Assembly: GCF_018918155.1 (NCBI RefSeq)
Contig: NZ_JAHLPY010000002.1
Coordinates: 124,001-188,000, forward strand
Direction: 5' to 3'
DNA length: 64,000 nt
Origin: Anaerostipes sp. MSJ-23
Lineage (GTDB): Bacteria > Bacillota > Clostridia > Lachnospirales > Lachnospiraceae
A program made the translations under genes and the position numbers. Positions within the stretch are counted from its first letter, which is position 1, and every line of letters starts with the position of its first letter. The notes beneath the pieces are model-generated. The model was given only the letters and a program-made list of their open reading frames with translations. It made no database searches and was not told where the DNA came from. Positions 51,066 through 60,416 of this stretch are shown in pieces.

Positions 51066-51412
51066 ATGGAATTTTCAAGAGTTGATATTGTAACCAGTAT
51101 GAGTAAATTATCTGGATTAAAAGAAGCACTGAATAAATTAAAAATCAGTGGGATGACGGTAATGCAGGTGATTGGCTGGGTGTAGAAAAAGGAACTTATG
51201 AGTATGAAAGCAAATAGAATGAGAAAATGGAATTGCTTCCGAAGCAACTCATAATGGTTATTGTTGAAAATAATAAAATTGAAGAACTGATTGAACTTGT
51301 AAAGAAAGAATTATATACAGGGCATATTGGAGATGGAAAAATATTTATATCTCCGATTTCTAATATTATCAGGGTACGTACTGGAGAGACAGGAAAAAAT
51401 GCATTAGAGTAA
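51066..51412 (+). pseudogene. glnB: P-II nitrogen regulatory protein gene with frameshift and nonsense codon
   Basis: The first part reads MEFSRVDIVTSMSKL and LKISGMTVMQVIGW, then hits TAG at 51183. Shifting frame at 51179 gives GVEKGTYEYESK, another TAG at 51215, then NEKMELLPKQLIMVIV, KKELYTGHIGDGKIF and VRTGETGKNALE. Joined, these are a full P-II chain including T-loop, B-loop (TGHIGDGKIF) and C-loop (RTGE). One G missing from a GGGG run plus one nonsense change inactivates it. The APC permease gene follows. Confidence 0.85.
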
Positions 51413-51426
51413 GTGGGGAACGAAGA

Positions 51427-52836
51427 ATGAATGAGAAGAAACTTGGATTTCCAAGTGTGTTAGCTGCTGGAGTAGGACTTATTGTGGCAACAAGCAGCCT
51501 GATGTCATTAGGACAAGGGGCAGGAACCATCGGAATGACGTTTGCGATTGCGATGGTGATTGCCTGCGGAATCAATATATGCAGTGTAATGTCTATTTCC
51601 GAATTAAATGCGATTATGCCAAATCTTACAGGTGGTTTGGCACAATATACCTTAGTAAGTATGGGACCGTTTGTAGCAATTGTATCCATGACTGGAGGAT
51701 ATTTGCTATGCAACATTATTTCTGCAAGTGTGGAATGTGCTATGTTTGGAAATTCTATTAATAGTGTTTTTCATACTGGAATTCCATCCAGTGTTTTATG
51801 CATTATTATGTTGGTCGTTATAACATTGGCAAATTTAAGAGGAATTGATATTTTTGCAAAAATCCAAAATGTTGTAGCTTATAGTTTGATAGGGTCGTTA
51901 ATTTTGATTGGCTTCATTGGCTGTTTGAGGGCTGGAACTCAGACGGAAATAAATCAGGCGTGGGCTCTTAGTGAAAATCCATCGGATATTATGTCTATGG
52001 TAGGATTAGCTTTTTTCCTTTTTATTGGTTCTGAATATGTTATTCCAATTGCCAAAAGTGTCAAAAATGAAAAGAAAAACATTCCAGCAGGAATGATCGC
52101 AAGTTTGCTTGTTGTATGTTTCATGCAGTTCATTATTATGTTGGGGATGCATAATTACACACCATGGAATGAATTGGCAAATAACAGTTCACCACATATT
52201 TTCTATGGGACTTCAGTTTTAGGAAACGTAGGAACCGTGTGGATGATATTGGTTTCGGTTTTAGCTGTTGTTAGTACAACAAATTCTGTAATTAGCTCAT
52301 TATCTTTTTTGTGCACTGGAATGGCAAAAATTGGATTATTACCACAGATTTTTTTAAAAAGAAATAAACATGGCGCACCATACATAGGAATTTTTACAAT
52401 TAGTGGATTCATGATTTTGATTAATGTTTTAGGATTATCAACAGCAAAACAGATATCTTTTGTAATTTTAGTAGGGTGTGTTTATTATATGCTTTGTTAT
52501 ATTATATCGAACATAAATGTCCTGATATTTCGAAAAAGATTTCCTACTGTTCCAAGAAATTTTAAGACATCATTAGGTATAATAGTGCCGTTGATTGGAA
52601 TCATTGGAAATATTTTTATGATTATGCATATAGATGGGAATGCAGATGTAAGACGGAAAATATATGGAGTTTGCATTATCTTGTTTGTAATTTTAAGTAT
52701 ATATGCTATTTTATGGATTAAAAAGGTTATGAAGAAAAAATTATTTGAAACATATGAAATAAAAGAGGTTATGGCAATGGAGCATGAGTTATATTTAGCA
52801 GCGCATAATTGCAACCAAAAAGAAAAGAATGTGTAG
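51427..52836 (+). CDS. APC-family amino-acid permease
   Basis: 469 aa, about 12 transmembrane helices. The N-terminal substrate motif is GVGLIVATSSLMSLGQGAG. SELNAIMPNLTGGLAQY lies in TM2-3. FFLFIGSEYVIPIAKSVKNEKKNIP is the conserved TM6-loop region. It belongs to the amino acid-polyamine-organocation superfamily. Substrate not assigned. It begins 14 bases after the P-II pseudogene and probably shares its attenuated transcript, suggesting nitrogen-linked control. Confidence 0.9.
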   Translation: MNEKKLGFPSVLAAGVGLIVATSSLMSLGQGAGTIGMTFAIAMVIACGINICSVMSISELNAIMPNLTGGLAQYTLVSMGPFVAIVSMTGGYLLCNIISASVECAMFGNSINSVFHTGIPSSVLCIIMLVVITLANLRGIDIFAKIQNVVAYSLIGSLILIGFIGCLRAGTQTEINQAWALSENPSDIMSMVGLAFFLFIGSEYVIPIAKSVKNEKKNIPAGMIASLLVVCFMQFIIMLGMHNYTPWNELANNSSPHIFYGTSVLGNVGTVWMILVSVLAVVSTTNSVISSLSFLCTGMAKIGLLPQIFLKRNKHGAPYIGIFTISGFMILINVLGLSTAKQISFVILVGCVYYMLCYIISNINVLIFRKRFPTVPRNFKTSLGIIVPLIGIIGNIFMIMHIDGNADVRRKIYGVCIILFVILSIYAILWIKKVMKKKLFETYEIKEVMAMEHELYLAAHNCNQKEKNV

Positions 52837-53022
52837 CGGTGCATATTCTTTCAAAATGTATATTTATATACTATAAGAGTGTGGATAAAAAGGTTGATAG
52901 GATACTTGCGACAAACAAAGGTAAATTGGCGCTTGTCAGTTTATAATAGGGTATGGTATCATATGAAATTGCAAGAAATATAAAATATATTAGTGTGATG
53001 AAAGAAAAGGACCTTAAATATA

Positions 53023-53424
53023 ATGAAAGTAACATTAAAAAGAATACTGGCAATTGTAGTAGTTTTATGCGTGATGATAACACTGGTTTTATATCATGAG
53101 AGTAGAAGAACAAAAGAAAATATTCAAAAGCAAAATACTATTATGATAAGAAATACATCACCATTTGAGCTTAGAAATATCAAAGTGAAATTCAATCATA
53201 CCTATGTGGAAAAAGTAGAGAAAATCAAACTAGGAGAAAGTATAAAAGTCAAAATTCCAGAAAACAGAGTTTATGTTGTAAATATTGAAATTAGTGGTGA
53301 TACGGATCAAAACCGTTCATTTTCGAAACAACTTTGTGGAAGCATTGGCGATAATACTTGTATTACCGTGTCTCTTGGCGATGATATGAAACCTAGTATT
53401 TCATCGAACATTTTTAATAAGTAG
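53023..53424 (+). CDS. Hypothetical membrane-anchored small protein
   Basis: 133 aa. N-terminal hydrophobic helix (about 8-24) followed by a short charged linker and a soluble, strand-rich domain (IMIRNTSPFELRNIKVKFNH, KIKLGESIKVKIPENRVYVVNIEI). Two cysteines (QLCGSIGDNTC) could form a disulphide outside the cell. I do not recognise the family. AAAGGACC precedes the ATG and a terminator follows, so it is a single-gene unit. Confidence 0.75.
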   Translation: MKVTLKRILAIVVVLCVMITLVLYHESRRTKENIQKQNTIMIRNTSPFELRNIKVKFNHTYVEKVEKIKLGESIKVKIPENRVYVVNIEISGDTDQNRSFSKQLCGSIGDNTCITVSLGDDMKPSISSNIFNK

Positions 53425-53429
53425 GAGAG

Positions 53430-53460
53430 ACAGTACAGTTTTTAGCTGTACTGTTTTTTG
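53430..53460 (+). terminator. Rho-independent terminator
   Basis: ACAGTACAG/CTGTACTGT stem, seven-base loop, T-run. Confidence 0.9.
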
Positions 53461-53529
53461 TGTATTAGGAAATATGTGATATACTTACGATAACAATAGT
53501 ATTTAAAACGAAGGTATGAGGTAGAGTAT

Positions 53530-55011
53530 ATGTCAACAGTAGAGAAGAATCGTTTTAGTGAATTACTGGAACAACTGATCAATATGTCTGAGGTAAAAAA
53601 TGCTTCTATTGCCAAAGCATTGCAGTATGATGCCAGTTATATCAGTAAATGGATTAGTGGACGTATGATGCCAGCAGAAAAGACAAAGAAAAAAGTTCTG
53701 ACAGGGATCAGCCATGAGATTGTAAGACAGAGTACACAAGATGGGTTAGAAAATTTATATTCTAATTATCAGGTAACATTTCCAGAAGAACTTGAAAAGG
53801 TTATTTATGATAATCTAGAAATCGAATATGATTATGTAATGGATCTACAGAAAACGTGTGGTACATCGATTGCGCCAAAAGTTAATTTCTTTGTTGAGCT
53901 GAGTCCTGCTCAGTATATTACGAAAATGCGTCATCCAGTTTTGCGTAGAGTCAAAATGCTTCACATTATGGCAGAGATGGATCTATTGCTTTTGAATCAT
54001 GAATATAGGCTTCAAATTATGCAGGGAGATATTCATAGAGAATTGCATCATACATATCCAGATGTGCATTTTTCACTGGTGATTGATTTATCGGAAGATA
54101 AAATTGATGATATTTATGATCCAATTTTTCTGATGAATATGCTTTCAGCGATGTCTCAGGTTGATTTTCATCTATATAAGAATATACAAGCATCTGGGAA
54201 AATGGTATTTACAGTGAAAGATGATTTTATGATTAGTGGCATGCTGGTAGATCCGAATAAATGTATGTCTGTTACGGTAAGTAGTGATTCAGCAAATTGT
54301 AATGCTATTTTTTATAATATTCGTGATCTTTGTATAAGAGAAGCACTTCTTTGCCGTAGAGAGACAATGGAAAAGATGATTGTACATTATGATTATATGC
54401 ATTCGATGCTTTCCTTGAACCAAAGATGGGTTATTGGACATATGACAGAACATTTTCTGCCAGAAGATTTATTTGAAGAGCTGTTAGAAAAGGTAAAACA
54501 ACAAAAAGGAAAAGAATTTCGTTATGAAAAGGAAATTCGTTATGTTCATACACTTACAAGGAAGGCGTTAGAAGAGGCCAGATTTGATATTTTAATTTAC
54601 AGTCAGGCATTTTTAAATCTTGCTGTGGAAAGTGAGTTGGATTTCTTCGATTATAAAATTCGTCTGACATTACAGCAGAGAGAACGTTATATTGGACATT
54701 TGCTGAAGCTTTGTTCAGAGCAGAAAAATTTAAGGTTTAAATTAATCTATAAGCAGTTGATGCCGGATTTTCAATATCATGTGAATCAATGTGTATTCCT
54801 TTCGGATCAGTTTTCTTATTTAAGATTGAGTACATACAATGGACATAATAATCTTGCTGTTTTAAATCATCCAGACATGCAAAGGATTTTTGATCGCTTT
54901 TTTGATATTATGTGGGATGATAAAAATGAAGATATTCTGTCAGACTCTGATCAAATTTATTCCTTTATTTGCCATATGATTCAAAGAGTAAATATCATTT
55001 CTGAAATTTAA
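53530..55011 (+). CDS. Large XRE-like HTH regulator, unknown ligand
   Basis: 493 aa. The first 60 residues form an XRE-like helix-turn-helix (LLEQLINMSEVKNASIAKAL, DASYISKWISGRMMP). The remaining roughly 430 residues show no motif I recognise, no membrane helix and several aromatic/His-rich segments (RELHHTYPDVHFSLVIDL). The size suggests a ligand-sensing domain. The next gene, 210 bases on in the same direction, encodes an adenylate-forming enzyme that may be its target. This link is positional only. Confidence 0.8.
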   Translation: MSTVEKNRFSELLEQLINMSEVKNASIAKALQYDASYISKWISGRMMPAEKTKKKVLTGISHEIVRQSTQDGLENLYSNYQVTFPEELEKVIYDNLEIEYDYVMDLQKTCGTSIAPKVNFFVELSPAQYITKMRHPVLRRVKMLHIMAEMDLLLLNHEYRLQIMQGDIHRELHHTYPDVHFSLVIDLSEDKIDDIYDPIFLMNMLSAMSQVDFHLYKNIQASGKMVFTVKDDFMISGMLVDPNKCMSVTVSSDSANCNAIFYNIRDLCIREALLCRRETMEKMIVHYDYMHSMLSLNQRWVIGHMTEHFLPEDLFEELLEKVKQQKGKEFRYEKEIRYVHTLTRKALEEARFDILIYSQAFLNLAVESELDFFDYKIRLTLQQRERYIGHLLKLCSEQKNLRFKLIYKQLMPDFQYHVNQCVFLSDQFSYLRLSTYNGHNNLAVLNHPDMQRIFDRFFDIMWDDKNEDILSDSDQIYSFICHMIQRVNIISEI

Positions 55012-55029
55012 ATAATACAGGATACAAAA

Positions 55030-55082
55030 AATCGGCTGTTTGTAAGGAATTCTCGTCTCTTTCAAACAGTTGATTCATTTTT
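55030..55082 (+). terminator. Weak terminator after the XRE-like regulator
   Basis: AATC-CTGTTTG pairs with CAAACAG-GATT around a 20-base loop, then CATTTTTG. Confidence 0.4.
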
Positions 55083-55221
55083 GAGAATAAAAATCAATAA
55101 ACGCTTTTTTTTTGTCAAGTTGATTCCACTGAGTTCCTGATTTTTTATGTTATACTTGCAGTCAGCGTATTTTGAATATAACAATGCGAACAATGGAAAA
55201 GTTAGAATAGGGGGAACTTTT

Positions 55222-56961
55222 ATGAATCAGAAAATGACAGGAAAGCCAAGCGTTGACCGTCCGTGGATGCAATATTATCCAAAAGAGTTAATAGATGGAC
55301 TTTCCATTCCAAAGGATACAATCTATGAATATTTAATGAAACGATGTCCAGGAGAGGATGTTGTTGCGATTCATTATTATGGAAGAGAAATTACATGGAA
55401 AGAAGTAAAAGAACAGACAGAAAAAGTAGCGCGTTCGTTGAGAGCCATTGGGTTTGGTGAAGGGGATGAAATCCCAATGTTTTTAAGATCCGCTCCTGAA
55501 TTCATCTACCTTTTACTGGCAGCAGAGAAAATTGGGGCGTCTTTACTTTGCCGCGATAATACCATTGAAGAAAATGTAGAAGCCGTAAAAAAATCTGGAG
55601 CAAAGATGATTATTGCACACGATTTTCTTTCTCATGAAGATTTTAATCAGTATCGTTCTGGAGCAGGAGTTCGCGGAGCTGTTTTATTGAGTCCAATTCG
55701 CAGTGCAGATAGAACACAAATTCCGGATTACTGTTGGGATTATCTTGATTCTTTATATACAGATCATCCAGCTTATGGACCATGTACACTTTCTTGGGAT
55801 GAATTTTTAGAGCTTGGAGAGAAATTTACAGGTAAAGTAGAAGCATCGAAGGATATTGATCGTCCATTATTCCGAGCATATACAAGTGGATCGACAGGAC
55901 CATCCAAACAGGTGATTCATTCCGCACATACAATGATCGGAACGATCCATCAGATGAATTTTTATGGTGCTTCCGATGAATTCCGTCCAACATGGATGGT
56001 GACAATACTTCCACCAGCTTTGGTAGCTGTTGTGGTTTCTATGGTTTTGGTGCCGCTTGCATCGAATAAATTATTAATTTTATGTCCGTTTGTAAAGCCG
56101 GAAGATGTAGATCTTGAGATGATGCGTTATCGTCCAAATTGTTGGCCATTGATTCCAATGTTTGTTGAACTTATTATGAGAAATGGACGTGTACCGGATG
56201 ATTATGATATGTCACATTTAATGGCGGCTGGAGTAGGGTGTGAAGCTTATAATAACAATCAGTTGGCAAGAGCACAGAAATTTTTGAATGATCATAATTG
56301 TAAGGCGCGTCTTACAACAGGTTATGGATGTAGTGAGGCAGGTTCTAATATGGCTCTTCCAATGATAACATCACATCCAGCTGGAAATGGAAATGTTGGG
56401 ATTCCAATGCCATTGACAACCATTTCAGTTTTTAAACCAGATACAGATGAAGAGCTTACTTATGGAGAATTGGGAGAAATCTGTCAGTGTGGACCTGGAA
56501 CAATGATTGGATATGACAATCCAAAGGAGACTGCAAAAGCAATTAGAATTCATTCGGATGGTAATCGTTGGCTCCATACAGGAGATATTGGATATATGAA
56601 GGAAGATGGAACGCTTTTTGCATTAACAAGAGGAGAAGCACCTCGTTATGGAGGTGGAGATTTGGCAACATTACCAATGGAAAATCTTTTAGCGGATGCG
56701 AAAATTCCAGGAATCGATGATGAATTTTTTGTAATTCTTCCAGATGAAGAGCATCATCGCTGCTTTGTTCCGTATTTATTTGTTGTTCTAAAAGATGGAT
56801 ATACATTGGATGATGTCAAAGAAGGAGTAAAAGATGCTCTGGAAAATTATATGCAGCCAGTGGATATTATTGTGTTACCAGAACGTCCATTCTTCCATTT
56901 TAAAACAAATCGTATTGGATTAACTCGAGATATCCAGGCAGGAAAGTTTAAAAAGGAATAA
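55222..56961 (+). CDS. Class I adenylate-forming enzyme (acyl/aryl-CoA ligase-like), orphan
   Basis: 579 aa. Core motifs: A3 AYTSGSTGPSKQVIHS, A5 TGYGCSEAGS, A7 WLHTGDIGYMKEDG. The C-terminal A10 region is FKTNRIGLTR, where the PKTxxGKxxR-type catalytic lysine is expected. Gly appears at that position, so the adenylation half-reaction may be impaired or use another residue. There is no carrier protein or PKS/NRPS gene nearby. AGGGGGAA supports the ATG at 55222 rather than the earlier frame start. Substrate unknown. It probably forms a pair with the upstream regulator. Confidence 0.85.
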   Translation: MNQKMTGKPSVDRPWMQYYPKELIDGLSIPKDTIYEYLMKRCPGEDVVAIHYYGREITWKEVKEQTEKVARSLRAIGFGEGDEIPMFLRSAPEFIYLLLAAEKIGASLLCRDNTIEENVEAVKKSGAKMIIAHDFLSHEDFNQYRSGAGVRGAVLLSPIRSADRTQIPDYCWDYLDSLYTDHPAYGPCTLSWDEFLELGEKFTGKVEASKDIDRPLFRAYTSGSTGPSKQVIHSAHTMIGTIHQMNFYGASDEFRPTWMVTILPPALVAVVVSMVLVPLASNKLLILCPFVKPEDVDLEMMRYRPNCWPLIPMFVELIMRNGRVPDDYDMSHLMAAGVGCEAYNNNQLARAQKFLNDHNCKARLTTGYGCSEAGSNMALPMITSHPAGNGNVGIPMPLTTISVFKPDTDEELTYGELGEICQCGPGTMIGYDNPKETAKAIRIHSDGNRWLHTGDIGYMKEDGTLFALTRGEAPRYGGGDLATLPMENLLADAKIPGIDDEFFVILPDEEHHRCFVPYLFVVLKDGYTLDDVKEGVKDALENYMQPVDIIVLPERPFFHFKTNRIGLTRDIQAGKFKKE

Positions 56962-56972
56962 AAAATAATAAT

Positions 56973-57141
56973 GTGTATTTTAAAGTGGGAGTTCTCTGTA
57001 ATTTAATTACAGAGGGGCTCACAAGAAAAAAACTAGGGCTATCGTCTGAAACGCCAGGGATGCGGACATCTAAATTTGCATATTGGGGGAACATGTGAAG
57101 ATATAAGAGATGAGACTGGTGCCTTTATGAAAAAATTTTAA
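56973..57141 (+). pseudogene. C-terminal remnant of an unidentified protein, with frameshift
   Basis: One frame gives FKVGVLCNLITEGLTRKK and LGLSSETPGMRTSKFAYWG. After removing one G from the run at about 57085-57089, the adjoining frame continues CEDIRDETGAFMKKF and a stop. Together these read as about 55 residues of a real C-terminus without start or ribosome site. I cannot name the family. The perfect palindrome CTCTGTAATT-T-AATTACAGAG (56994-57014) lies inside it. Confidence 0.55.
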
Positions 57142-57152
57142 GTATTATAAAG

Positions 57153-57188
57153 AAAAGTTCAGGCAGAATTTCTGCCTGAACTTTTTAT
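57153..57188 (-). terminator. Terminator of pepT
   Basis: Perfect 16-base stem AAAAGTTCAGGCAGAA/TTCTGCCTGAACTTTT with a one-base centre, directly at the pepT stop. It is bidirectional in form. Confidence 0.85.
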
Positions 57189-58402
57189 TTTGCATACAAT
57201 TTTACAAGTTCGATCATTATGTTAACGCTTTGATCCATGGCTTCGACGGTAATATGTTCATATGGGCCATGATAAGCGTGGCCACCAGTGCCAAGATTTG
57301 GGCATGGAAGTCCTTTGAAACTTAATTGGCAACCATCGGTACCGCCTCGAATTGGAAGAATTAGTGGTGTTACATGGGCATTTTCACAGGCAAGTTTTGC
57401 ATGATCAATAAGGTGCATACATTCCTTGATGATTCCTGCCATGTTGTAATATTGGTCTGTAATTGTTAGAGAAACTGTACCATTTCCCCATCTCTCATTA
57501 AGATTTTTTTCGATGAGGCGTAGGGTTTGTTTTTTTGCTTCAAAGAGAGAAGAGTCATGATCTCTGATGATATAGTGAAGATTTGCTTGGCTGACATCAC
57601 CGGACATGCTAAGAAGGTGGTAAAATCCCTCGTAATCTTCAGTTCCACGTGGTGTTTCCATCGAAGGAAGCGCGTTATTAATTTCCATGGCTACAAGACA
57701 TGCGTTAATCATTGTATTTTTTGAAGATCCAGGATGAACATTGAAACCTTTAATGTGAAAATCGGCTTTGCATGCATTGAAATTTTCATATTGAATTTCT
57801 CCTTCGGTATCACCATCCATGGTGTAAGCATAGTCGGCTCCAAAGGTTTCGATGTTGAAATGGGATGCCCCACTTCCGATTTCTTCATCTGGGGTAAATG
57901 CTACGCAGAGTGCTCCATGGGGAATATTTTCTTTTTGAATTAGCTCAATCATAGTAAGAATTTCTGCAATTCCAGCTTTATCGTCGGCCCCAAGGATGGT
58001 TGTTCCATCGGATGTAATTAATGTACGTCCTGCCAAGGTTTTTAAATGAGGAAAGATTTTTGGAGATAAAACGAGGCCGCTATTTCCAAGAGGAAGTTCT
58101 TTTCCATCATAGTTCTTTGTAATGATTGGATGGATATCGTGATTACAAAAATCAGATACCGTATCCATATGTGCGATAAATCCAATGGTTGGTCGATCTT
58201 CATAACCACTGGTTGCTGGAAGTTTTCCATATAAATAACATTGATCGTCGAGTAAAATATCGCAAAGACCAAGATCATTCATTTCTTCTTTTAGGAGATT
58301 TGCAAGATGAAACTGACATTTAGAAGATGGTATTGTCTTGCTGTTTTCATCACTTGGTGTTCGTATAGCAACATAATTTAACAGTCGTTCATAAGCTTTC
58401 AT
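57185..58402 (-). CDS. pepT: Peptidase T (tripeptide aminopeptidase)
   Basis: M20 metallopeptidase of 405 aa removing the N-terminal residue of tripeptides in the cytosol. Zinc ligands and catalytic residues are in FIAHMDTVSDF, GTTILGADDKAG, TPDEEIGSGASHF, YTMDGDTEGE and the C-terminal GTGGHAYHGPYEH. Length is normal. Its own terminator overlaps the stop. Peptide use fits the CstA-type transporter also found in this window. Confidence 0.95.
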   Translation of the reverse strand: MKAYERLLNYVAIRTPSDENSKTIPSSKCQFHLANLLKEEMNDLGLCDILLDDQCYLYGKLPATSGYEDRPTIGFIAHMDTVSDFCNHDIHPIITKNYDGKELPLGNSGLVLSPKIFPHLKTLAGRTLITSDGTTILGADDKAGIAEILTMIELIQKENIPHGALCVAFTPDEEIGSGASHFNIETFGADYAYTMDGDTEGEIQYENFNACKADFHIKGFNVHPGSSKNTMINACLVAMEINNALPSMETPRGTEDYEGFYHLLSMSGDVSQANLHYIIRDHDSSLFEAKKQTLRLIEKNLNERWGNGTVSLTITDQYYNMAGIIKECMHLIDHAKLACENAHVTPLILPIRGGTDGCQLSFKGLPCPNLGTGGHAYHGPYEHITVEAMDQSVNIMIELVKLYAK

Positions 58403-58493
58403 AAATAGGTTCCTTTCTAAGTTTTTTGTTTATCATAGCACATTCGAACAAAGATATAAAATTTTGGATAATATTTCAATGTTTGAACTTTCA

Positions 58494-58541
58494 TTGACTT
58501 TATGAAAAAATGATCCTAAAATACTTAGGACCCTAAGTATT
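58494..58541 (+). promoter_or_regulatory. Promoter and palindromic operator of marR-MATE
   Basis: TTGACT, 17 bases, TAAAAT (58517). A perfect 10-bp-arm palindrome AATACTTAGG-AC-CCTAAGTATT (58520-58541) begins inside the -10 box, where a bound MarR dimer would block transcription. Confidence 0.88.
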
Positions 58542-58567
58542 TACGAGAGATAGGAAAGGAGGATAAA

Positions 58568-58996
58568 GTGGAAACAGGAAAGATTATTAATCGGATTTCC
58601 AACCGTTTGCAACGCTGTTCTAGATCGATACAAAATGCAGTTGGTATCGGTCAGGCACAAGCGAATGTTTTGAAGTTTATTTTAGTAGAATCGCCTCTAC
58701 GCGCGATTTATCAGAAAGATATTGAAAAGGAATTTGGACTTCGGCCGCCGACAGTAACGGAGATGCTTAATGTGTTGGAAAAGAAAGAGTATATCAAAAG
58801 AGTACCGGATGAAAATGATGGAAGACGCAAGAAAATTATGTTTACAGATAAGGCAGTGGCAATCAAAGATGTTTTGCGTAATCAAGTAGAGACATCAGAA
58901 CAAGTTCTTCTACAGAACATTACGCCAGAAGAACATCAGCAGTTTATGAAAATTGCACAGAAAATGCTTGCAAATTTGGAACATTACAGATATTAA
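58568..58996 (+). CDS. MarR-family transcriptional regulator
   Basis: 142 aa winged helix-turn-helix protein. The recognition region is KDIEKEFGLRPPTVTEMLNVLEKK and the wing is RVPDENDGRRKKIMF. N- and C-terminal helices form the dimer interface. Start GTG with AAAGGAGG 5 bases upstream. It is followed 12 bases later by a MATE exporter. The perfect palindrome over its promoter is the expected operator, so it is likely an autorepressor released by a drug or metabolite. Confidence 0.93.
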   Translation: METGKIINRISNRLQRCSRSIQNAVGIGQAQANVLKFILVESPLRAIYQKDIEKEFGLRPPTVTEMLNVLEKKEYIKRVPDENDGRRKKIMFTDKAVAIKDVLRNQVETSEQVLLQNITPEEHQQFMKIAQKMLANLEHYRY

Positions 58997-59008
58997 AGGG
59001 AGAAAAAG

Positions 59009-60349
59009 ATGGATGATAATGAATTAATGGAAAAGATGAAGGTTCCCAAAGCAGTAGCTAAAATGGCAATACCAAGTGTAATCAGTAGTTTGGTCACTGT
59101 TGTTTATAATATGGCAGATACTTTTTTTGTAGGACAAACAGGGGATCCGCTTCAGGTAGCAGCAGTCAGCTTAACGAATCCTATTTTTATTTTATTTATG
59201 GCTTTTGCTAATATGTTTGGTATGGGTGGAAGTGCAGCGGCATCCATTGCTATGGGTGAAAAAAATGAAAAGCGTATGAAGAATGTTTCTTCTTTTATTA
59301 CTTATGCATCTCTGGCGGTTGGGTGTGTATTTGCGATTCTTTTACTTTTATTTTCAAGACCCATTTTAAATATTTTCGGAGCAAATCAGCAGACGTATTG
59401 CTATGCGTATGGATATCTATTTCATATTTCTTATGGAGCACCTTTTATCATATGGTCTGCGGCAGCAAGTTTTGTTGTTCGTTCAGAAGGTGCAAGCAAA
59501 GAGGCTATGATTGGAAGTATGATTGGAACGATTGTAAATATTGTGTTAGATCCGATTCTAATTAGTGGATTTCATCTTGGAGCAGCAGGGGCAGCCATTG
59601 CAACAACCATTGGAAATATATTAGCCAGCATTTATTATATTTGGTATTTTGTAAAGAAAAGCAGTTTCTTCTCTATTCATATAAAATATTTTCAATGTAA
59701 AGATAAGATTTTAAAAAGTGTGTGCAGCAGTGGACTGCCAACAGCAATTTTCTCTATGTTAATGAGTTTATCTACGATTGTTTTAAATCAGATTCTTGTA
59801 GCTTATGGAAATGAACCAGTGGCTGCGATTGGAATTGTATTTAAAGCCAATATGTTTATTACTTTCTTACAGATGGGACTTGCTAATGGGGTACAGCCAT
59901 TGTTTGGTTATAATTTTGGATCGGGAAATGTAGAACGCTTTCAAAGTGTGGAACGTTATACCAAAAAATGCTGTTTGATTGTTGGAATTCTTGCGACTGC
60001 TTTGTTTTTTATTTTTCGTGTACAAATTCTACAGTTATTTATTCAGGATCAAAAGGTTATCCATTATGGTGTTTCTATGTTAATTGCTTATATGATTTCC
60101 GGACCAATAATCGGACTCTTATTTGTAAATATGAACTGTATGCAATCGATTGGAAAAGCATTTCCAGCAACAATTCTTTCAATATTAAGACAAGGACTTT
60201 TGCTAATTCCATTATTATATCTGTTGAACTTTTGCTTTGGATTAAATGGAGTTATTTACGGACAAGGTTTGACAGATTATATTGCGGTCATTTTATCTGC
60301 AATATTATGGAAAAGATGCAGGAAAGCGCTTGGTAAAAATCAATGTTGA
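59009..60349 (+). CDS. MATE-family multidrug exporter
   Basis: 446 aa with 12 membrane helices in two bundles. The N-lobe signature MAIPSVISSLVTVVYNMADTF and FVGQTGDPLQVAAVS, the ASIAMG stretch, and the C-lobe GLANGVQPLFGYNFGSGN are typical of the MATE family (cation-coupled efflux). Co-transcribed with the MarR gene. Substrate unknown. The csoR promoter overlaps its last codons. Confidence 0.93.
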   Translation: MDDNELMEKMKVPKAVAKMAIPSVISSLVTVVYNMADTFFVGQTGDPLQVAAVSLTNPIFILFMAFANMFGMGGSAAASIAMGEKNEKRMKNVSSFITYASLAVGCVFAILLLLFSRPILNIFGANQQTYCYAYGYLFHISYGAPFIIWSAAASFVVRSEGASKEAMIGSMIGTIVNIVLDPILISGFHLGAAGAAIATTIGNILASIYYIWYFVKKSSFFSIHIKYFQCKDKILKSVCSSGLPTAIFSMLMSLSTIVLNQILVAYGNEPVAAIGIVFKANMFITFLQMGLANGVQPLFGYNFGSGNVERFQSVERYTKKCCLIVGILATALFFIFRVQILQLFIQDQKVIHYGVSMLIAYMISGPIIGLLFVNMNCMQSIGKAFPATILSILRQGLLLIPLLYLLNFCFGLNGVIYGQGLTDYIAVILSAILWKRCRKALGKNQC

Positions 60350-60374
60350 CAGAAATTTAAGTTTTCAGGATAAT
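60346..60374 (+). promoter_or_regulatory. Promoter of csoR
   Basis: TTGACA, exactly 17 bases, GATAAT, overlapping the end of the MATE gene. Shortly downstream TATAC-N8-GTATA (60380-60397) resembles a degenerate CsoR site. Confidence 0.75.
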
Positions 60375-60416
60375 GTGTTTATACCATAGGAAGTATAAGT
60401 ATTGGAGGTAAGAGAT

